Assembly (NCBI GenBank): GCA_030645915.1
Contig: JAUSNO010000010.1
Location: forward strand, 62,001-126,000
Length of the DNA: 64,000 bases
Reading direction: 5' to 3'
Origin: Undibacterium sp.
GTDB taxonomy: Bacteria; Pseudomonadota; Gammaproteobacteria; Burkholderiales; Burkholderiaceae_D
A model generated the notes under the pieces. It was not told the DNA's origin. It was given only the letters and a program-made list of their open reading frames with translations, and did no database searches. This document shows positions 48,959 through 57,783 of the stretch, in pieces. Within the stretch, counting starts at the first letter, position 1; each line of letters begins with the position of its first letter. The position numbers and the translations under genes are program-made.

Positions 48959-49975
48959 TCAATTAAATTGTTTGAGAAAACGTAAATCACCTTCATAGAA
49001 CAGACGTAAATCGTTAATTCCGTAACGCAACATAGCAAGGCGTTCTAAGCCTGAACCAAAAGCAAATCCTATATATTTTTCCGGATCCAGCCCCATGTTG
49101 CGAATCACGGAAGGATGTACCTGCCCAGAGCCTGAAACCTCTAACCAGCGCCCCTTTAGCGGGCCACTTCCAAACGCAATATCGATTTCGGCAGAAGGTT
49201 CAGTAAAAGGAAAATAAGACGGGCGAAAACGCACCTGCAAGTCATCTGTTTCAAAAAAGGCTTTGACGAAATTGAGATAGACGCCTTTCAAATCAGCAAA
49301 GCTGATATTTTCATCAATCCACAGTCCTTCAACCTGGTGAAACATCGGGGAATGAGTCGCATCGCTGTCAACCCGATAAGTACGCCCTGGAGCAATCACC
49401 TTAATAGGAGGTTGATGCATACGTGCATACCGTACTTGCATCGGGCTTGTATGGGTCCGCAACAACAATGGCTTACCAGTGCTATCGTTCCCCTCAATAT
49501 AAAAAGTATCCTGCATCGAACGTGCAGGATGATTTTCCGGGCTATTCAATGCAGTGAAATTAGTCCAGTCATTTTCGATTTCTGGTCCATCGGCCACCTC
49601 AAAACCGATAGAGCGAAAAATTTCCTCTACTCGCTGCCAAGTCCGCATAACGGGATGAATGCCCCCAATTCCACGACCACGTCCAGGCAAAGTAACGTCT
49701 ATGGCTTCAGCATTAAGTCGAGTTTGCATTTGTGCATTTGCCAAAGCATCGCGGCGCTCGGTAAGTGCACTTTCAATCTGCTCTTTAACGACGTTAATGA
49801 TGGCACCCTGCGCCTTACGGTCTTCTGGCGTCAGCTTACCTAAGCCCTTCATTTGTTCGGTAATTTGCCCTGTTTTTCCAAGGTAAAGTGCTTTGGCATT
49901 TTCTAAAGCAGCGGCGTCTTGTGCCGCGGAAAAGTCTGTTCGGGCTTGAGTTACAAGATGATCTAAGGGATTCAT
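48959..49975 (-). CDS. pheS: Phenylalanyl-tRNA synthetase alpha subunit
   Basis: Catalytic subunit, 338 residues from ATG 49975 ([15 protein letters not shown]). The N-terminal coiled coil is residues 1-90; class II motifs include [29 protein letters not shown] and [14 protein letters not shown]. The frame stays open upstream through the rplT-pheS intergenic hairpin, but that segment is not like PheS and is not counted. Confidence 0.97.
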   Translation of the reverse strand: MNPLDHLVTQARTDFSAAQDAAALENAKALYLGKTGQITEQMKGLGKLTPEDRKAQGAIINVVKEQIESALTERRDALANAQMQTRLNAEAIDVTLPGRGRGIGGIHPVMRTWQRVEEIFRSIGFEVADGPEIENDWTNFTALNSPENHPARSMQDTFYIEGNDSTGKPLLLRTHTSPMQVRYARMHQPPIKVIAPGRTYRVDSDATHSPMFHQVEGLWIDENISFADLKGVYLNFVKAFFETDDLQVRFRPSYFPFTEPSAEIDIAFGSGPLKGRWLEVSGSGQVHPSVIRNMGLDPEKYIGFAFGSGLERLAMLRYGINDLRLFYEGDLRFLKQFN

Positions 49976-50042
49976 GCGATTTTTCCCAACTAAGGGTAGC
50001 GGATAAGGTAACTGATTGCGAAAAACAAAAATATAATACTCA

Positions 50043-50080
50043 AAACAAAACGGGGCACAGGAATCAACCTCTGCCCCGCT
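50043..50080 (-). terminator. Terminator or attenuator between rplT and pheS
   Basis: On the minus strand CGGGGCA-AGG/CCT-TGCCCCG with one mismatch is followed by TTTTGTTTT. A second hairpin (ATTCGC/GCGAAT) lies just upstream. It may limit read-through from the ribosomal protein genes into pheST. No Phe-rich leader peptide precedes it. Confidence 0.65.
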
Positions 50081-50125
50081 TATCATACAAATTCGCAGGT
50101 AGCGAATCTGCACTTATCTACATAC

Positions 50126-50485
50126 TCAAGCAGCCAATGTCGCTTTAACTTGATTAACAATAGCAGTAAATGCTGGCTTATCCATTACAGCCATATCAGC
50201 CAAGACCTTACGATCAAGTTCGATACAAGCTTTTTTCAGGCCATTCATGAACACGCTGTATGTCATTCCATGCTGACGCGACGCTGCATTGATACGAGTA
50301 ATCCACAAAGCGCGGAATACACGTTTTTTGTTGCGACGATCACGATATGCATATTGACCAGCACGCATAACTGCTTGCTTAGCAATACGATATACCTTGC
50401 TACGACGACCGCGATAGCCTTTGGCTAAATCGAGAACTTTTTTATGACGGGCACGAGCTGTAACCCCACGTTTTACTCTAGGCAT
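50126..50485 (-). CDS. rplT: 50S ribosomal protein L20
   Basis: A 119-residue rRNA-binding protein, [34 protein letters not shown]20 also represses its own operon in relatives by binding the leader mRNA. Follows rpmI by 28 bp. Confidence 0.99.
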   Translation of the reverse strand: MPRVKRGVTARARHKKVLDLAKGYRGRRSKVYRIAKQAVMRAGQYAYRDRRNKKRVFRALWITRINAASRQHGMTYSVFMNGLKKACIELDRKVLADMAVMDKPAFTAIVNQVKATLAA

Positions 50486-50513
50486 AGTAACTCCTTAATA
50501 GATGAGTATGAGG

Positions 50514-50711
50514 TTAAGCGTTTGGCATCATACGCATGACTGATACTGTGTCATGAGCATTAACGTTCGTGATACCGCGCAATTGGCGTTTATTCTTAGT
50601 GGTCTTTTTTGTCAAAATGTGACGCTTGAAAGCGTGACCACATTTGATCGTTCCACCTGGACGTACACGAAAGCGCTTTTTAGCAGAGCTCTTTGTTTTC
50701 ATTTTTGGCAT
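50514..50711 (-). CDS. rpmI: 50S ribosomal protein L35
   Basis: A 65-residue basic protein, [33 protein letters not shown]. Preceded by a 194-bp leader after infC that includes the hairpins CTGTC/GACAG, directly before the start, and AGTGAA/TTCACT. Such structures fit L20-type control of rpmI-rplT, but this is inference. Confidence 0.98.
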   Translation of the reverse strand: MPKMKTKSSAKKRFRVRPGGTIKCGHAFKRHILTKKTTKNKRQLRGITNVNAHDTVSVMRMMPNA

Positions 50712-50905
50712 AGCACATCTGTCTTTACGACAGCTCCAATTTTATATGATGGTAGGTGGCAACAATAACGATGCACTTGGATGCCTACTTCTCACTTAGT
50801 TAGGGAGTGAAATCGAGTTCACTACCCTTTTACAAAAAAACCTTCCATAAAAAGCAAGGCCATTTGCAAATTTCTCATTCAAAATAAAATTTGAATTTAA
50901 TAAAA

Positions 50906-51427
50906 TTACTTTTTCTTCTTAGGTGACAAAATCATAACCATCTGTCTACCTTCCATCTTAGGAAACTGTTCGACTTGGCCATACGGCTCAAGATCAAGTT
51001 TCAAGCGCTCCAGCATACGCATACCAATTTCCTGATGCGCCATTTCACGACCGCGGAAACGCAATGTGATTTTAGTCTTATCACCATCATCCAAAAACTT
51101 AGTCAGATTACGCAACTTAATGTTGTAATCGCCATCATCAGTACCGGGACGGAATTTAACTTCCTTGACCAAAATTACTTTTTGCTTCAACTTGGCTTCG
51201 TGAGCTTTTTTCTGCTCTTGGTACTTAAACTTGCCATAATCCATCAAACGGCAAACTGGCGGTTGCGCAGTCGGTGCGATTTCCACCAAATCGACGTTAG
51301 CTTCTTCCGATAAACGAAGAGCTTCACTCAGTTTAACGATGCCCAAAGGCTCATTTTCAACGCCGGATAAGCGCACTTCTAGCGCTGTAATTTCACCGTT
51401 GATGCGATGTGACTTGTCGGTAGCTAT
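50906..51427 (-). CDS. infC: Translation initiation factor IF-3 with AUA start codon
   Basis: IF-3 keeps ribosomal subunits apart and checks start codons. Conserved coding ([22 protein letters not shown]) extends 17 codons above the first ordinary start codon (GTG at 51376), up to ATA at 51425-51427. That ATA has AAGGA seven bases upstream. The full product is 173 residues, the normal size. IF-3 is known to discriminate against AUU/AUA-type starts, which autoregulates infC in Escherichia coli, so the AUA start is likely genuine. It follows thrS by 59 bp. Confidence 0.93.
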   Translation of the reverse strand: MATDKSHRINGEITALEVRLSGVENEPLGIVKLSEALRLSEEANVDLVEIAPTAQPPVCRLMDYGKFKYQEQKKAHEAKLKQKVILVKEVKFRPGTDDGDYNIKLRNLTKFLDDGDKTKITLRFRGREMAHQEIGMRMLERLKLDLEPYGQVEQFPKMEGRQMVMILSPKKKK

Positions 51428-51486
51428 TGTAGTTTCCTTCGAAAAATAAATAAATTGGCCATGCTCTTTCGCTCTGACTTATCTGG

Positions 51487-53394
51487 TTATACTTTGTTTG
51501 CCACGTCATTAACGAGACGTTCCAACAAAGCTTCTTGAGTCATTACACCCAAGTCCAGATTACCACGCGTACGCACAGCCACAGTGTTTGCATCCCGCTC
51601 CTTATCGCCAACAACAACGATATAAGGTAACTTTTGCATAGAATGCTCGCGTATTTTATAGGTTATTTTCTCATTACGCAAATCTGTATGCACCCTAAAC
51701 CCTTGTTTCTTCAGGTTTTCCGCTACTGACTTAACATAATCTGCTTGTGATTCTGAGATATTGAGCACGACAATCTGTACCGGAGCAAGCCATAATGGCA
51801 ATGCACCAGCGTGATTTTCTATCAAAATGCCGATAAACCGCTCCATGGAACCGACGATCGCCCGGTGTAACATAACGGGCACTTTACGTGAATTATCGTC
51901 AGAGACGTATTCAGCAGAAAGACGACCGGGCATCGAGAAATCTACCTGCATGGTTCCCACCTGCCATGGACGTCCCAAGCTGTCTTTAAGATGATACTCA
52001 ATCTTCGGACCATAAAAAGCCCCTTCGCCTGGCAACTCGTCCCACGCCATTCCACACTCACGTAGAGCCGAGCGTAAAGTTTCTTCAGCCCTATCCCAAG
52101 TGTCGTCAGAACCGATACGGTTATCTGGTCGCAACGCAACCTTAATTGCAATATTTTCGAATCCAAAATCAGCATATACCTTCATCGCCTGAGAGTGAAA
52201 TGCAGCGACCTCTCCTTGAATCTGCTCCTCAGTACAAAAAATATGTCCATCATCCTGAGTAAATCCACGTACGCGCATAATGCCGTGCAAAGCACCTGAC
52301 GGCTCATTGCGATGGCACTGACCAAATTCACCATAGCGCAAAGGTAATTCGCGATAGCTGCGCATATTGGCATTAAAAATCTGGACGTGCCCAGGACAGT
52401 TCATCGGCTTCAACGCATAATTGCGATTTTCCGATTCAGTGCTGAACATGTTTTCACGATAGTTTTCCCAATGCCCTGTCTTCTCCCACAAGGTGCGGTC
52501 CAAAATTTGCGGAGCCTTAACTTCCTGATAACCGCAATCCTGATAAACCCGTCGCATATATTGTTCAATTTGCTGCCAAATCGTCCAACCTTTAGGATGC
52601 CAAAAAACCAGACCCGGCGCTTCGTCTTGAAAATGGAATAGATCCAGTGCCTTACCGAGTTTGCGGTGATCTCGCTTCTCAGCTTCTTCCAACATATGCA
52701 AGTACGTTTCCTGATCTTCTTTTTTTGCAAACGCCGTACCATAAATACGTTGCAGCATTTCGTTTTTTGAGTCTCCTCGCCAGTAAGCGCCGGCCAATTT
52801 CATCAATTTAAAAACTTTCAACTTGCCAGTCGATGGCACGTGCGGACCACGGCACAAATCAGTGAATGCACCCTCAGTGTATAAGGAGACATCCTGATCA
52901 GCGGGAATTGACTCTATGATCTCAGCCTTATATGCCTCACCGATTGATTTAAAGTAGGCAACAGCCTCATCACGCGGTAAAACTTTGCGAGTAATCAGCT
53001 CATCCTTCTTAGCCAGCTCGGTCATTTTTTTTTCAATTACCACCAGATCGTCTGGGGTAAATGGGCGCTTATATGAAAAATCATAGAAAAAGCCGTTTTC
53101 AATCACCGGGCCGATAGTCACTTGCGCCTCCGGGAATAATTCTTTTACTGCATACGCCAACAAGTGCGCAGTCGAGTGACGAATGACTTCGAGGCCATCA
53201 ACGTCTTTATCGGTGATGATGGACAAATCCACATCAGACTCGATTAAGTACGAAGTATCAACTAATTTGCCATTGACCTTACCTGCCAGTGCAGCCTTAG
53301 CCAAGCCGGCACCGATACTCGACGCCACACCTGCCACAGTAACGGCAGAATCAAATTGACGCTGCGATCCATCTGGAAGTCGAACTGAAATCAT
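51487..53394 (-). CDS. thrS: Threonyl-tRNA synthetase
   Basis: Charges tRNA-Thr. The 635-residue enzyme has an N-terminal TGS domain ([16 protein letters not shown]), the editing domain with [11 protein letters not shown], class II catalytic motifs with the zinc-binding [10 protein letters not shown], and a C-terminal anticodon-binding domain. GGAG six bases before ATG 53394 fixes the start. Its leader has two terminator-like hairpins and a Thr-rich short peptide (see 53517-53567), suggesting attenuation control. Confidence 0.97.
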   Translation of the reverse strand: MISVRLPDGSQRQFDSAVTVAGVASSIGAGLAKAALAGKVNGKLVDTSYLIESDVDLSIITDKDVDGLEVIRHSTAHLLAYAVKELFPEAQVTIGPVIENGFFYDFSYKRPFTPDDLVVIEKKMTELAKKDELITRKVLPRDEAVAYFKSIGEAYKAEIIESIPADQDVSLYTEGAFTDLCRGPHVPSTGKLKVFKLMKLAGAYWRGDSKNEMLQRIYGTAFAKKEDQETYLHMLEEAEKRDHRKLGKALDLFHFQDEAPGLVFWHPKGWTIWQQIEQYMRRVYQDCGYQEVKAPQILDRTLWEKTGHWENYRENMFSTESENRNYALKPMNCPGHVQIFNANMRSYRELPLRYGEFGQCHRNEPSGALHGIMRVRGFTQDDGHIFCTEEQIQGEVAAFHSQAMKVYADFGFENIAIKVALRPDNRIGSDDTWDRAEETLRSALRECGMAWDELPGEGAFYGPKIEYHLKDSLGRPWQVGTMQVDFSMPGRLSAEYVSDDNSRKVPVMLHRAIVGSMERFIGILIENHAGALPLWLAPVQIVVLNISESQADYVKSVAENLKKQGFRVHTDLRNEKITYKIREHSMQKLPYIVVVGDKERDANTVAVRTRGNLDLGVMTQEALLERLVNDVANKV

Positions 53395-53451
53395 TTTAGT
53401 CTCCATGCCGGCAAGGCTTACCGGAAGTTGTTCATTGAATTTTAAAAAAAT

Positions 53452-53525
53452 AGACGAAAAAAAACGCGGACTAGCCGCGTTTATTTTCAATACCAACAGA
53501 CGAAAAATAACACCGACTAGCGTCG
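53452..53525. repeat. Imperfect direct repeats carrying the two thrS leader terminator tails
   Basis: 53452-53479 and 53498-53525 match at 23 of 28 positions (AGACGAAAAA...GACTAGC). Each supplies the T tract and the 3' arm of one hairpin on the minus strand, as if one terminator arose from the other by duplication. Confidence 0.7.
53455..53484 (-). terminator. thrS leader terminator 1 (promoter-distal)
   Basis: On the minus strand AAACGCGG-CTAGT-CCGCGTTT is followed by a run of T. It stands about 60 bp before the thrS ATG, too close for a typical promoter after it, so it probably lies within the thrS transcript as an attenuator. Confidence 0.8.
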
Positions 53526-53558
53526 CTCACAAATGCTTGTGCTCGTAGTTCGCGGTGT
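53503..53558 (-). terminator. thrS leader terminator 2 overlapping the leader peptide
   Basis: On the minus strand ACACCG (53558-53553) pairs with CGGTGT (53515-53510), followed by TTATTTTT. An inner stem TTGTG/CACAA-type (53528-53541) folds the enclosed leader codons. The 5' arm is the Thr-Pro codons ACA-CCG of the leader peptide. Confidence 0.65.
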
Positions 53559-53567
53559 CATAACCAT
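53517..53567 (-). CDS. Putative Thr-rich leader peptide of thrS
   Basis: A 16-codon frame: [16 protein letters not shown], with four Thr codons (ACA, ACT, ACG, ACA) in seven positions. The ATG at 53567 is preceded by GAGAAAGG with five bases spacing, a strong ribosome binding site. The stop TAG is directly before the 3' arm of terminator 2, and codons 4-5 form its 5' arm. A ribosome paused at the Thr codons for lack of Thr-tRNA would block that hairpin. This matches the logic of amino-acid attenuators such as thrL and trpL. Not visible to standard gene finders because of size. Coding is inferred. Confidence 0.55.
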   Translation of the reverse strand: MVMTPRTTSTSICERR

Positions 53568-53618
53568 GATGCCTTTCTCGCTCTTACTCAGTATTGCTTT
53601 GTTTAGTACTATAAATTC

Positions 53619-53695
53619 TGGTGGGCGGTGCAGAATTCGAATCTGCGACCCCTTGGATGTCGACCAAGTATTCTAACCAGCTGAACTAACCGCCC
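53619..53695 (-). tRNA. tRNA-Val (GAC anticodon), with C33
   Basis: A 77-base cloverleaf on the minus strand, GGGCGGUUAGUUCAG to ACCGCCC-A-CCA. The anticodon arm is CUUGG-UCGACAU-CCAAG. The 7-base loop puts GAC at 34-36, C at position 33 instead of the near-universal U, and A at 37. Discriminator A73 fits Val. It lies upstream of thrS on the same strand. Confidence 0.9.
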
Positions 53696-53921
53696 GAAGA
53701 GCCGAAACTATAGCAAATATCAAGCGTAGCGTAAAGGTTTTTTCAGCATTTTTTATTGAGTATTCGCTACAACAGAAAATTCCCAACTCAAATTTTACGA
53801 ATAGGCCACATATGGCACGGGGCTTTGTGATGGTAAATTAATTAAGCAGTTACACTATCGAAATTCTCAATGTAGCTAGTCATATTAAACAACATCAACT
53901 CGGCTAAACCGAAACAAAGTC

Positions 53922-54881
53922 ATGACAGAAAAATCCAATTTCGATAAAGGCACTCATTTGCACGAACACAGGCATGGCGATGCCGTGCATGTGCATTTTT
54001 TTGAAAATCGCAGTCAAAAAATCCTTGCCTGGGCACTTGGCCTTACGCTCAGCTTTGCAGGCGTGGAGGTTGCCTTTGGCTTCTTATCTAACTCACTGGC
54101 GCTGATTTCTGACGCTGGGCACATGGTCACCGATGCCGCCGCCCTCGGTTTGGCATTGCTCGCGCAATTGATCGCAAAACGCCCTCCCACGGCAAAAAAT
54201 TCTTTTGGTTTTGGTCGAGCTGAAGCCCTAGCTGCATTTGTCAATGGCCTAATCATGTTAGCGGTAGTTGGCTGGATTGTGTTTGAAGCGATACAACGCC
54301 TATCACATCCTGAATCCGTTCAAGGTGCTGCAGTGATGATGGTGGCCAGCATTGGTTTGACGATAAATATTATCGTCGCCTGGGTTTTGTCGCATGACAA
54401 AGAAAGCCTCAACACTAAAGCTGCGCTGGTGCATGTCATGGGAGACTTGCTAGGCTCGGTTGCTGCGATTATTTCTGGCGCCGTGATTTACTACACCGGA
54501 TGGATGAAAATTGATCCCATCCTGTCCATTTTTGTTTCGCTTTTAATTCTAAAATCAACGATAGGCGTACTTACGTCGTCCTATCATTTTTTGATGGAAG
54601 GTGTACCGCACCATATCGATTATCTACAAATTGGTGATGATTTGGAAGCGACGGAAGGCGTACAGTCGGTTCACGATTTACACGTTTGGGAAATGTCGCC
54701 CGGCCATCCTGCACTCATTGGCCATTTGGAAATCGACGATCTATCCGCATGGCCGCGCATCCTGGAAAACGTCAAAATCATGCTACTCACCAAGCATAAA
54801 ATTGATCACATCACCTTGCAACCCGAAGCCTCAGGGATGGATCTGCGTGAAGAATCGACACACATTATTTCATTAAAATAA
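53922..54881 (+). CDS. Cation diffusion facilitator (zinc/cadmium/cobalt exporter)
   Basis: A 319-residue inner-membrane antiporter with six membrane helices, CzcD/ZitB-like. A His-rich N-terminus (HLHEHRHGDAVHVHFFE) may bind metal. Transport-site residues are in SDAGHMVTDAAAL (helix 2) and HVMGDLLGS (helix 5), and the cytoplasmic domain contains VHDLHVWEMSPGHPALIGHLEI. Exports Zn2+ or related ions in exchange for protons. Stand-alone gene divergent from thrS/tRNA-Val. Confidence 0.9.
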   Translation: MTEKSNFDKGTHLHEHRHGDAVHVHFFENRSQKILAWALGLTLSFAGVEVAFGFLSNSLALISDAGHMVTDAAALGLALLAQLIAKRPPTAKNSFGFGRAEALAAFVNGLIMLAVVGWIVFEAIQRLSHPESVQGAAVMMVASIGLTINIIVAWVLSHDKESLNTKAALVHVMGDLLGSVAAIISGAVIYYTGWMKIDPILSIFVSLLILKSTIGVLTSSYHFLMEGVPHHIDYLQIGDDLEATEGVQSVHDLHVWEMSPGHPALIGHLEIDDLSAWPRILENVKIMLLTKHKIDHITLQPEASGMDLREESTHIISLK

Positions 54882-54896
54882 AAATACGCAACACAA

Positions 54897-54944
54897 CATC
54901 CATGCGCCTTTGCCGAGCAAAACAGGCTGCAGACCGCATGGATG
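54897..54944. repeat. Interspersed palindromic element, copy D (shortened)
   Basis: CATCCATGCG (54897-54906) pairs perfectly with CGCATGGATG (54935-54944); a TGC/GCA inner stem is kept. The outer CCACCACGCA arms seen in copies A-C have decayed. It lies between the convergent exporter gene and relA. Confidence 0.75.
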
Positions 54945-54963
54945 CTGCAGATTCAATTTGAAA

Positions 54964-57201
54964 TTATTGCCTGCGAACTTCCTGTACCCCATTTACCTCT
55001 CGTATGACAGCCAAGGCTTTTTGCAATTGAGCTGTACCACCAATCTCGGCAGTAAATGACATACGTGCCTGAGATTTGGCGCTTTGCGTATTGACTCCAA
55101 TAACATTAATTTTTTCGCGAGAAAAGACTTCAGAAATATCACGCAGCAATCCTTGTCTGTCTTGCGCCAATACAAAAATATCCACCGGATATACGGTCTC
55201 TTTGCCGTGCTCACCCCAAGTGGTTTGAATTACACGTTCGGGGGCTTTGTTGCGCATTTCGGCAAAATTTTTACAATTCAACCGATGAATCGATACGCCC
55301 TTCCCACGCGTGACGAAACCGACGATTTCATCTGGCGGCGCAGGCTTGCAGCAACGCGCCAATTGCGTCATCAAACCATCCGTCCCAACCACCAACACGC
55401 CTGATTTGGCGCCTTGCGTGACACTGGAAGCACGGCTCTTGTTAGTGATGCTGATCTCGTCAGGCGCTACAGGTTCTGGGTTATCACGCAAGACATTTTC
55501 AATCTGACGCAAACTAAACTCTTCCTTACCAACCGACAAAAACAAATCATCGACATTGGCAAAACTCAGCTTACGCGCCAAATCTTCTAAATTGACGGCA
55601 GTTTTCCCTTCACGCTGCAGGGTTCTCTCAACTAGTGCTCGACCGTTTGAGAGTGTTTCCTGCTGATCAATCACATTAAACCACGCGCGAATTTTGCTAC
55701 GAGTACGCGAACTGGCTGAATAATCTGCACCTAACCAATCGCGTGAAGGTCCGGTCTGACTGGAGCCGCTCTTGAGTGTGATAATTTCTACTGTTTGGCC
55801 ATTTTTCAACGGCGTATTCAACGGCACCATCACGTTATCAACACGTGCGCCACGGCATCGATGTCCCACATCCGTATGCAACTGGTAAGCAAAATCAACC
55901 GGCGTAGAACCACTAGGTAATTCGATCACCCTCGCCTGCGGCGTCAACACATAGATTCGATCATCAAGTGATGCCGCCTTGATCTTTTCGACCCATTCAC
56001 GTTGCAATTCTTCCTGACCGACAACGACATCAGCGACTTCGGTTTTCCATGCCAGCAATTGTCTCAGCCAGGCAATCTTCTCGTCATATTCTTGTGCCAG
56101 AAAATTAGACCCACCGGCTTCCTTGTAACGCCAGTGTGCCGCGACGCCATATTCAGAAAATTGATGCATTTCACGCGTGCGGATTTGCACCTCTAGCGGT
56201 CTACCATCCTCTACCACCACAACAGTATGCAAAGACTTATAACCGTTAGGTTTGGGCCGTGAAATATAGTCGTCAAATTCTTCAGGGATCGACGTCCAGA
56301 TATTGTTCAAAATGCTCAGTACGGTGTAACAATCCTTGATGTCATCGACAATAACTCTAAATGCGCGAACATCATAAAGGTCATCAAAATTGACATCTTT
56401 ACCTTTCATTTTTTTCCAGATACTGTAGATGTGCTTAGGGCGACCGGATACGTCCGCCTGTACACCAACCGCCGTCAGTTCGGCTTTGAGTCGCGCGATC
56501 GCAGAGACGACGAAGCTTTCTCGCTCCATGCGTTTTTCTTCCAGCATTTTGGCAATACGCTTGTACTGAACCGGCTCCAGAAAACGGAAAGATAAATCTT
56601 CAAGCTCCCACTTCAACTGCCACACGCCAAGTCGATTGGCAAGTGGCGCATACAGATCCATGGTCTCACTGGCGTATTGCTGAGCGGCGCCATCTTCGCG
56701 CTTGCAATCGGCGAAATAGCGCAATGTCGTCAAACGAGAGGCTAACCTGACCAATACGACACGCATGTCGGTGGCCATGGCCAGCACCATCTTGCGCAAG
56801 GTCTCCATCTGACTGGCTGTTTTTTCTGCTTCGTCCTTGCCGCGCCCGATATCATGCTGCGTCAGCATTGCCTCGCGTAACCGCATCAGGCGACGAATAC
56901 CCGTGACCAGGATTCCGATTTCCTGGCCAAAACGCGTCTCTATTTGTTCTGCAGCGAGTGGATTGAGTTCGGGCAATTCAAATAACAAACCCGCAATACG
57001 CGTATCCACATCCGATTTCAACATTGCCAAGGTTGATACCACGCCCAGAACAAATTGCAGTGCATTTTGTTCTGTGACGACGTTACGATTAATATAGAAA
57101 GGAGTAACGAATTCCAGCGCGACCATTACGCGCTCTGACTCTGCCGCGGTCAACCCCTCCAGCAATGGAGACTCCGAGACACCCGCTGATATGGATACCA
57201 T
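54964..57201 (-). CDS. relA: GTP pyrophosphokinase RelA
   Basis: Makes (p)ppGpp on stalled ribosomes. The 745-residue protein has a degenerate HD hydrolase domain (GLLFELPEL replaces the HD motif, about 70-80), so hydrolysis is unlikely. The synthetase domain includes RPKHIYSIWKKM, DDLYDVRAFRVIV and EFDDYISRPKPNGYKSLHT; the acidic EFDD is the RelA rather than SpoT signature. TGS (LPSGSTPVDFAYQLHTDVGHRC), zinc-finger-like and C-terminal ACT domains follow. It starts 3 bp after the ridA-type gene. Confidence 0.96.
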   Translation of the reverse strand: MVSISAGVSESPLLEGLTAAESERVMVALEFVTPFYINRNVVTEQNALQFVLGVVSTLAMLKSDVDTRIAGLLFELPELNPLAAEQIETRFGQEIGILVTGIRRLMRLREAMLTQHDIGRGKDEAEKTASQMETLRKMVLAMATDMRVVLVRLASRLTTLRYFADCKREDGAAQQYASETMDLYAPLANRLGVWQLKWELEDLSFRFLEPVQYKRIAKMLEEKRMERESFVVSAIARLKAELTAVGVQADVSGRPKHIYSIWKKMKGKDVNFDDLYDVRAFRVIVDDIKDCYTVLSILNNIWTSIPEEFDDYISRPKPNGYKSLHTVVVVEDGRPLEVQIRTREMHQFSEYGVAAHWRYKEAGGSNFLAQEYDEKIAWLRQLLAWKTEVADVVVGQEELQREWVEKIKAASLDDRIYVLTPQARVIELPSGSTPVDFAYQLHTDVGHRCRGARVDNVMVPLNTPLKNGQTVEIITLKSGSSQTGPSRDWLGADYSASSRTRSKIRAWFNVIDQQETLSNGRALVERTLQREGKTAVNLEDLARKLSFANVDDLFLSVGKEEFSLRQIENVLRDNPEPVAPDEISITNKSRASSVTQGAKSGVLVVGTDGLMTQLARCCKPAPPDEIVGFVTRGKGVSIHRLNCKNFAEMRNKAPERVIQTTWGEHGKETVYPVDIFVLAQDRQGLLRDISEVFSREKINVIGVNTQSAKSQARMSFTAEIGGTAQLQKALAVIREVNGVQEVRRQ

Positions 57202-57204
57202 AAT

Positions 57205-57555
57205 TTATTCTTGCGCCGCAATGACCACGATTTCAATCAACCATGCCGGGTTGGCCAGCTGAGCCTGCACCGTGGCGCGTGGCGGAGAATTGCCCTTTGC
57301 CACCCATGCATCCCACGCCTGATTCATGCCTGAAATATGATGAATATCCGACAGAAAAATCTGACATGCAAGGATGCGAGACTTATGACTGCCCGCCTCC
57401 GCCAGCAATCGATCAACATGGCCCAACACTTCTGTAGTTTGGCCAACAATATCGGCAGTAATATCATCCGGAATTTGTCCAGCCAGGTAAATAGTCTTGT
57501 TGAAAATTGCGGTTTCTGACAAACGTTGACCGACATGAAATCGTTGAATGCTCAT
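57205..57555 (-). CDS. RidA/YjgF family protein
   Basis: A 116-residue protein (MSIQRFHVGQRLSETAIFNKTIYLAGQI). RidA proteins hydrolyse reactive enamine/imine intermediates; the substrate-binding Arg is in ATVQAQLANPAWLIEIVVIAAQE-like C-terminal sequence (PPRATVQAQ). Immediately upstream of relA on the same strand, so co-transcribed. ATG 57555 with GGA upstream is favoured. Confidence 0.9.
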   Translation of the reverse strand: MSIQRFHVGQRLSETAIFNKTIYLAGQIPDDITADIVGQTTEVLGHVDRLLAEAGSHKSRILACQIFLSDIHHISGMNQAWDAWVAKGNSPPRATVQAQLANPAWLIEIVVIAAQE

Positions 57556-57662
57556 TTTGTTCCAAATAAAATTAGATGATGTCTCTAGCAGACTATCGGA
57601 CTTAGGAGTTGACGGCTGCAAAATCACCTGGACGGTGCATATTTCACCGGAGTGCCGGCCAC

Positions 57663-57702
57663 CGGCTTTTTGGTCAATATCTAGATATTGACCAAAAAGC
57701 CG
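57663..57702. repeat. Perfect 40-bp palindrome
   Basis: The half-site CGGCTTTTTGGTCAATATCT (57663-57682) is followed directly by its exact reverse complement (57683-57702) with no spacer. It lies between the alpha/beta hydrolase stop and the ridA-type start. Could extrude as a cruciform or form a hairpin with a CTAG loop. No T run follows on either side. Confidence 0.9.
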
Positions 57703-57783
57703 ATGAAATCTGCCCTCGCCCAGCCGATTTTTCGCTTCGACACCCTAAGTCCGACAGGCTGCTGGCTCGATTACAGCGCAGTC

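Noticed and set aside
49976-50113. In-frame upstream extension of pheS with several Phe codons, like a phe leader peptide
   Set aside because: The Phe codons come from T-rich terminator tail sequence and lie after, not before, the hairpin. There is no ribosome binding site or stop codon, and PheS normally starts at MNPLDHL.
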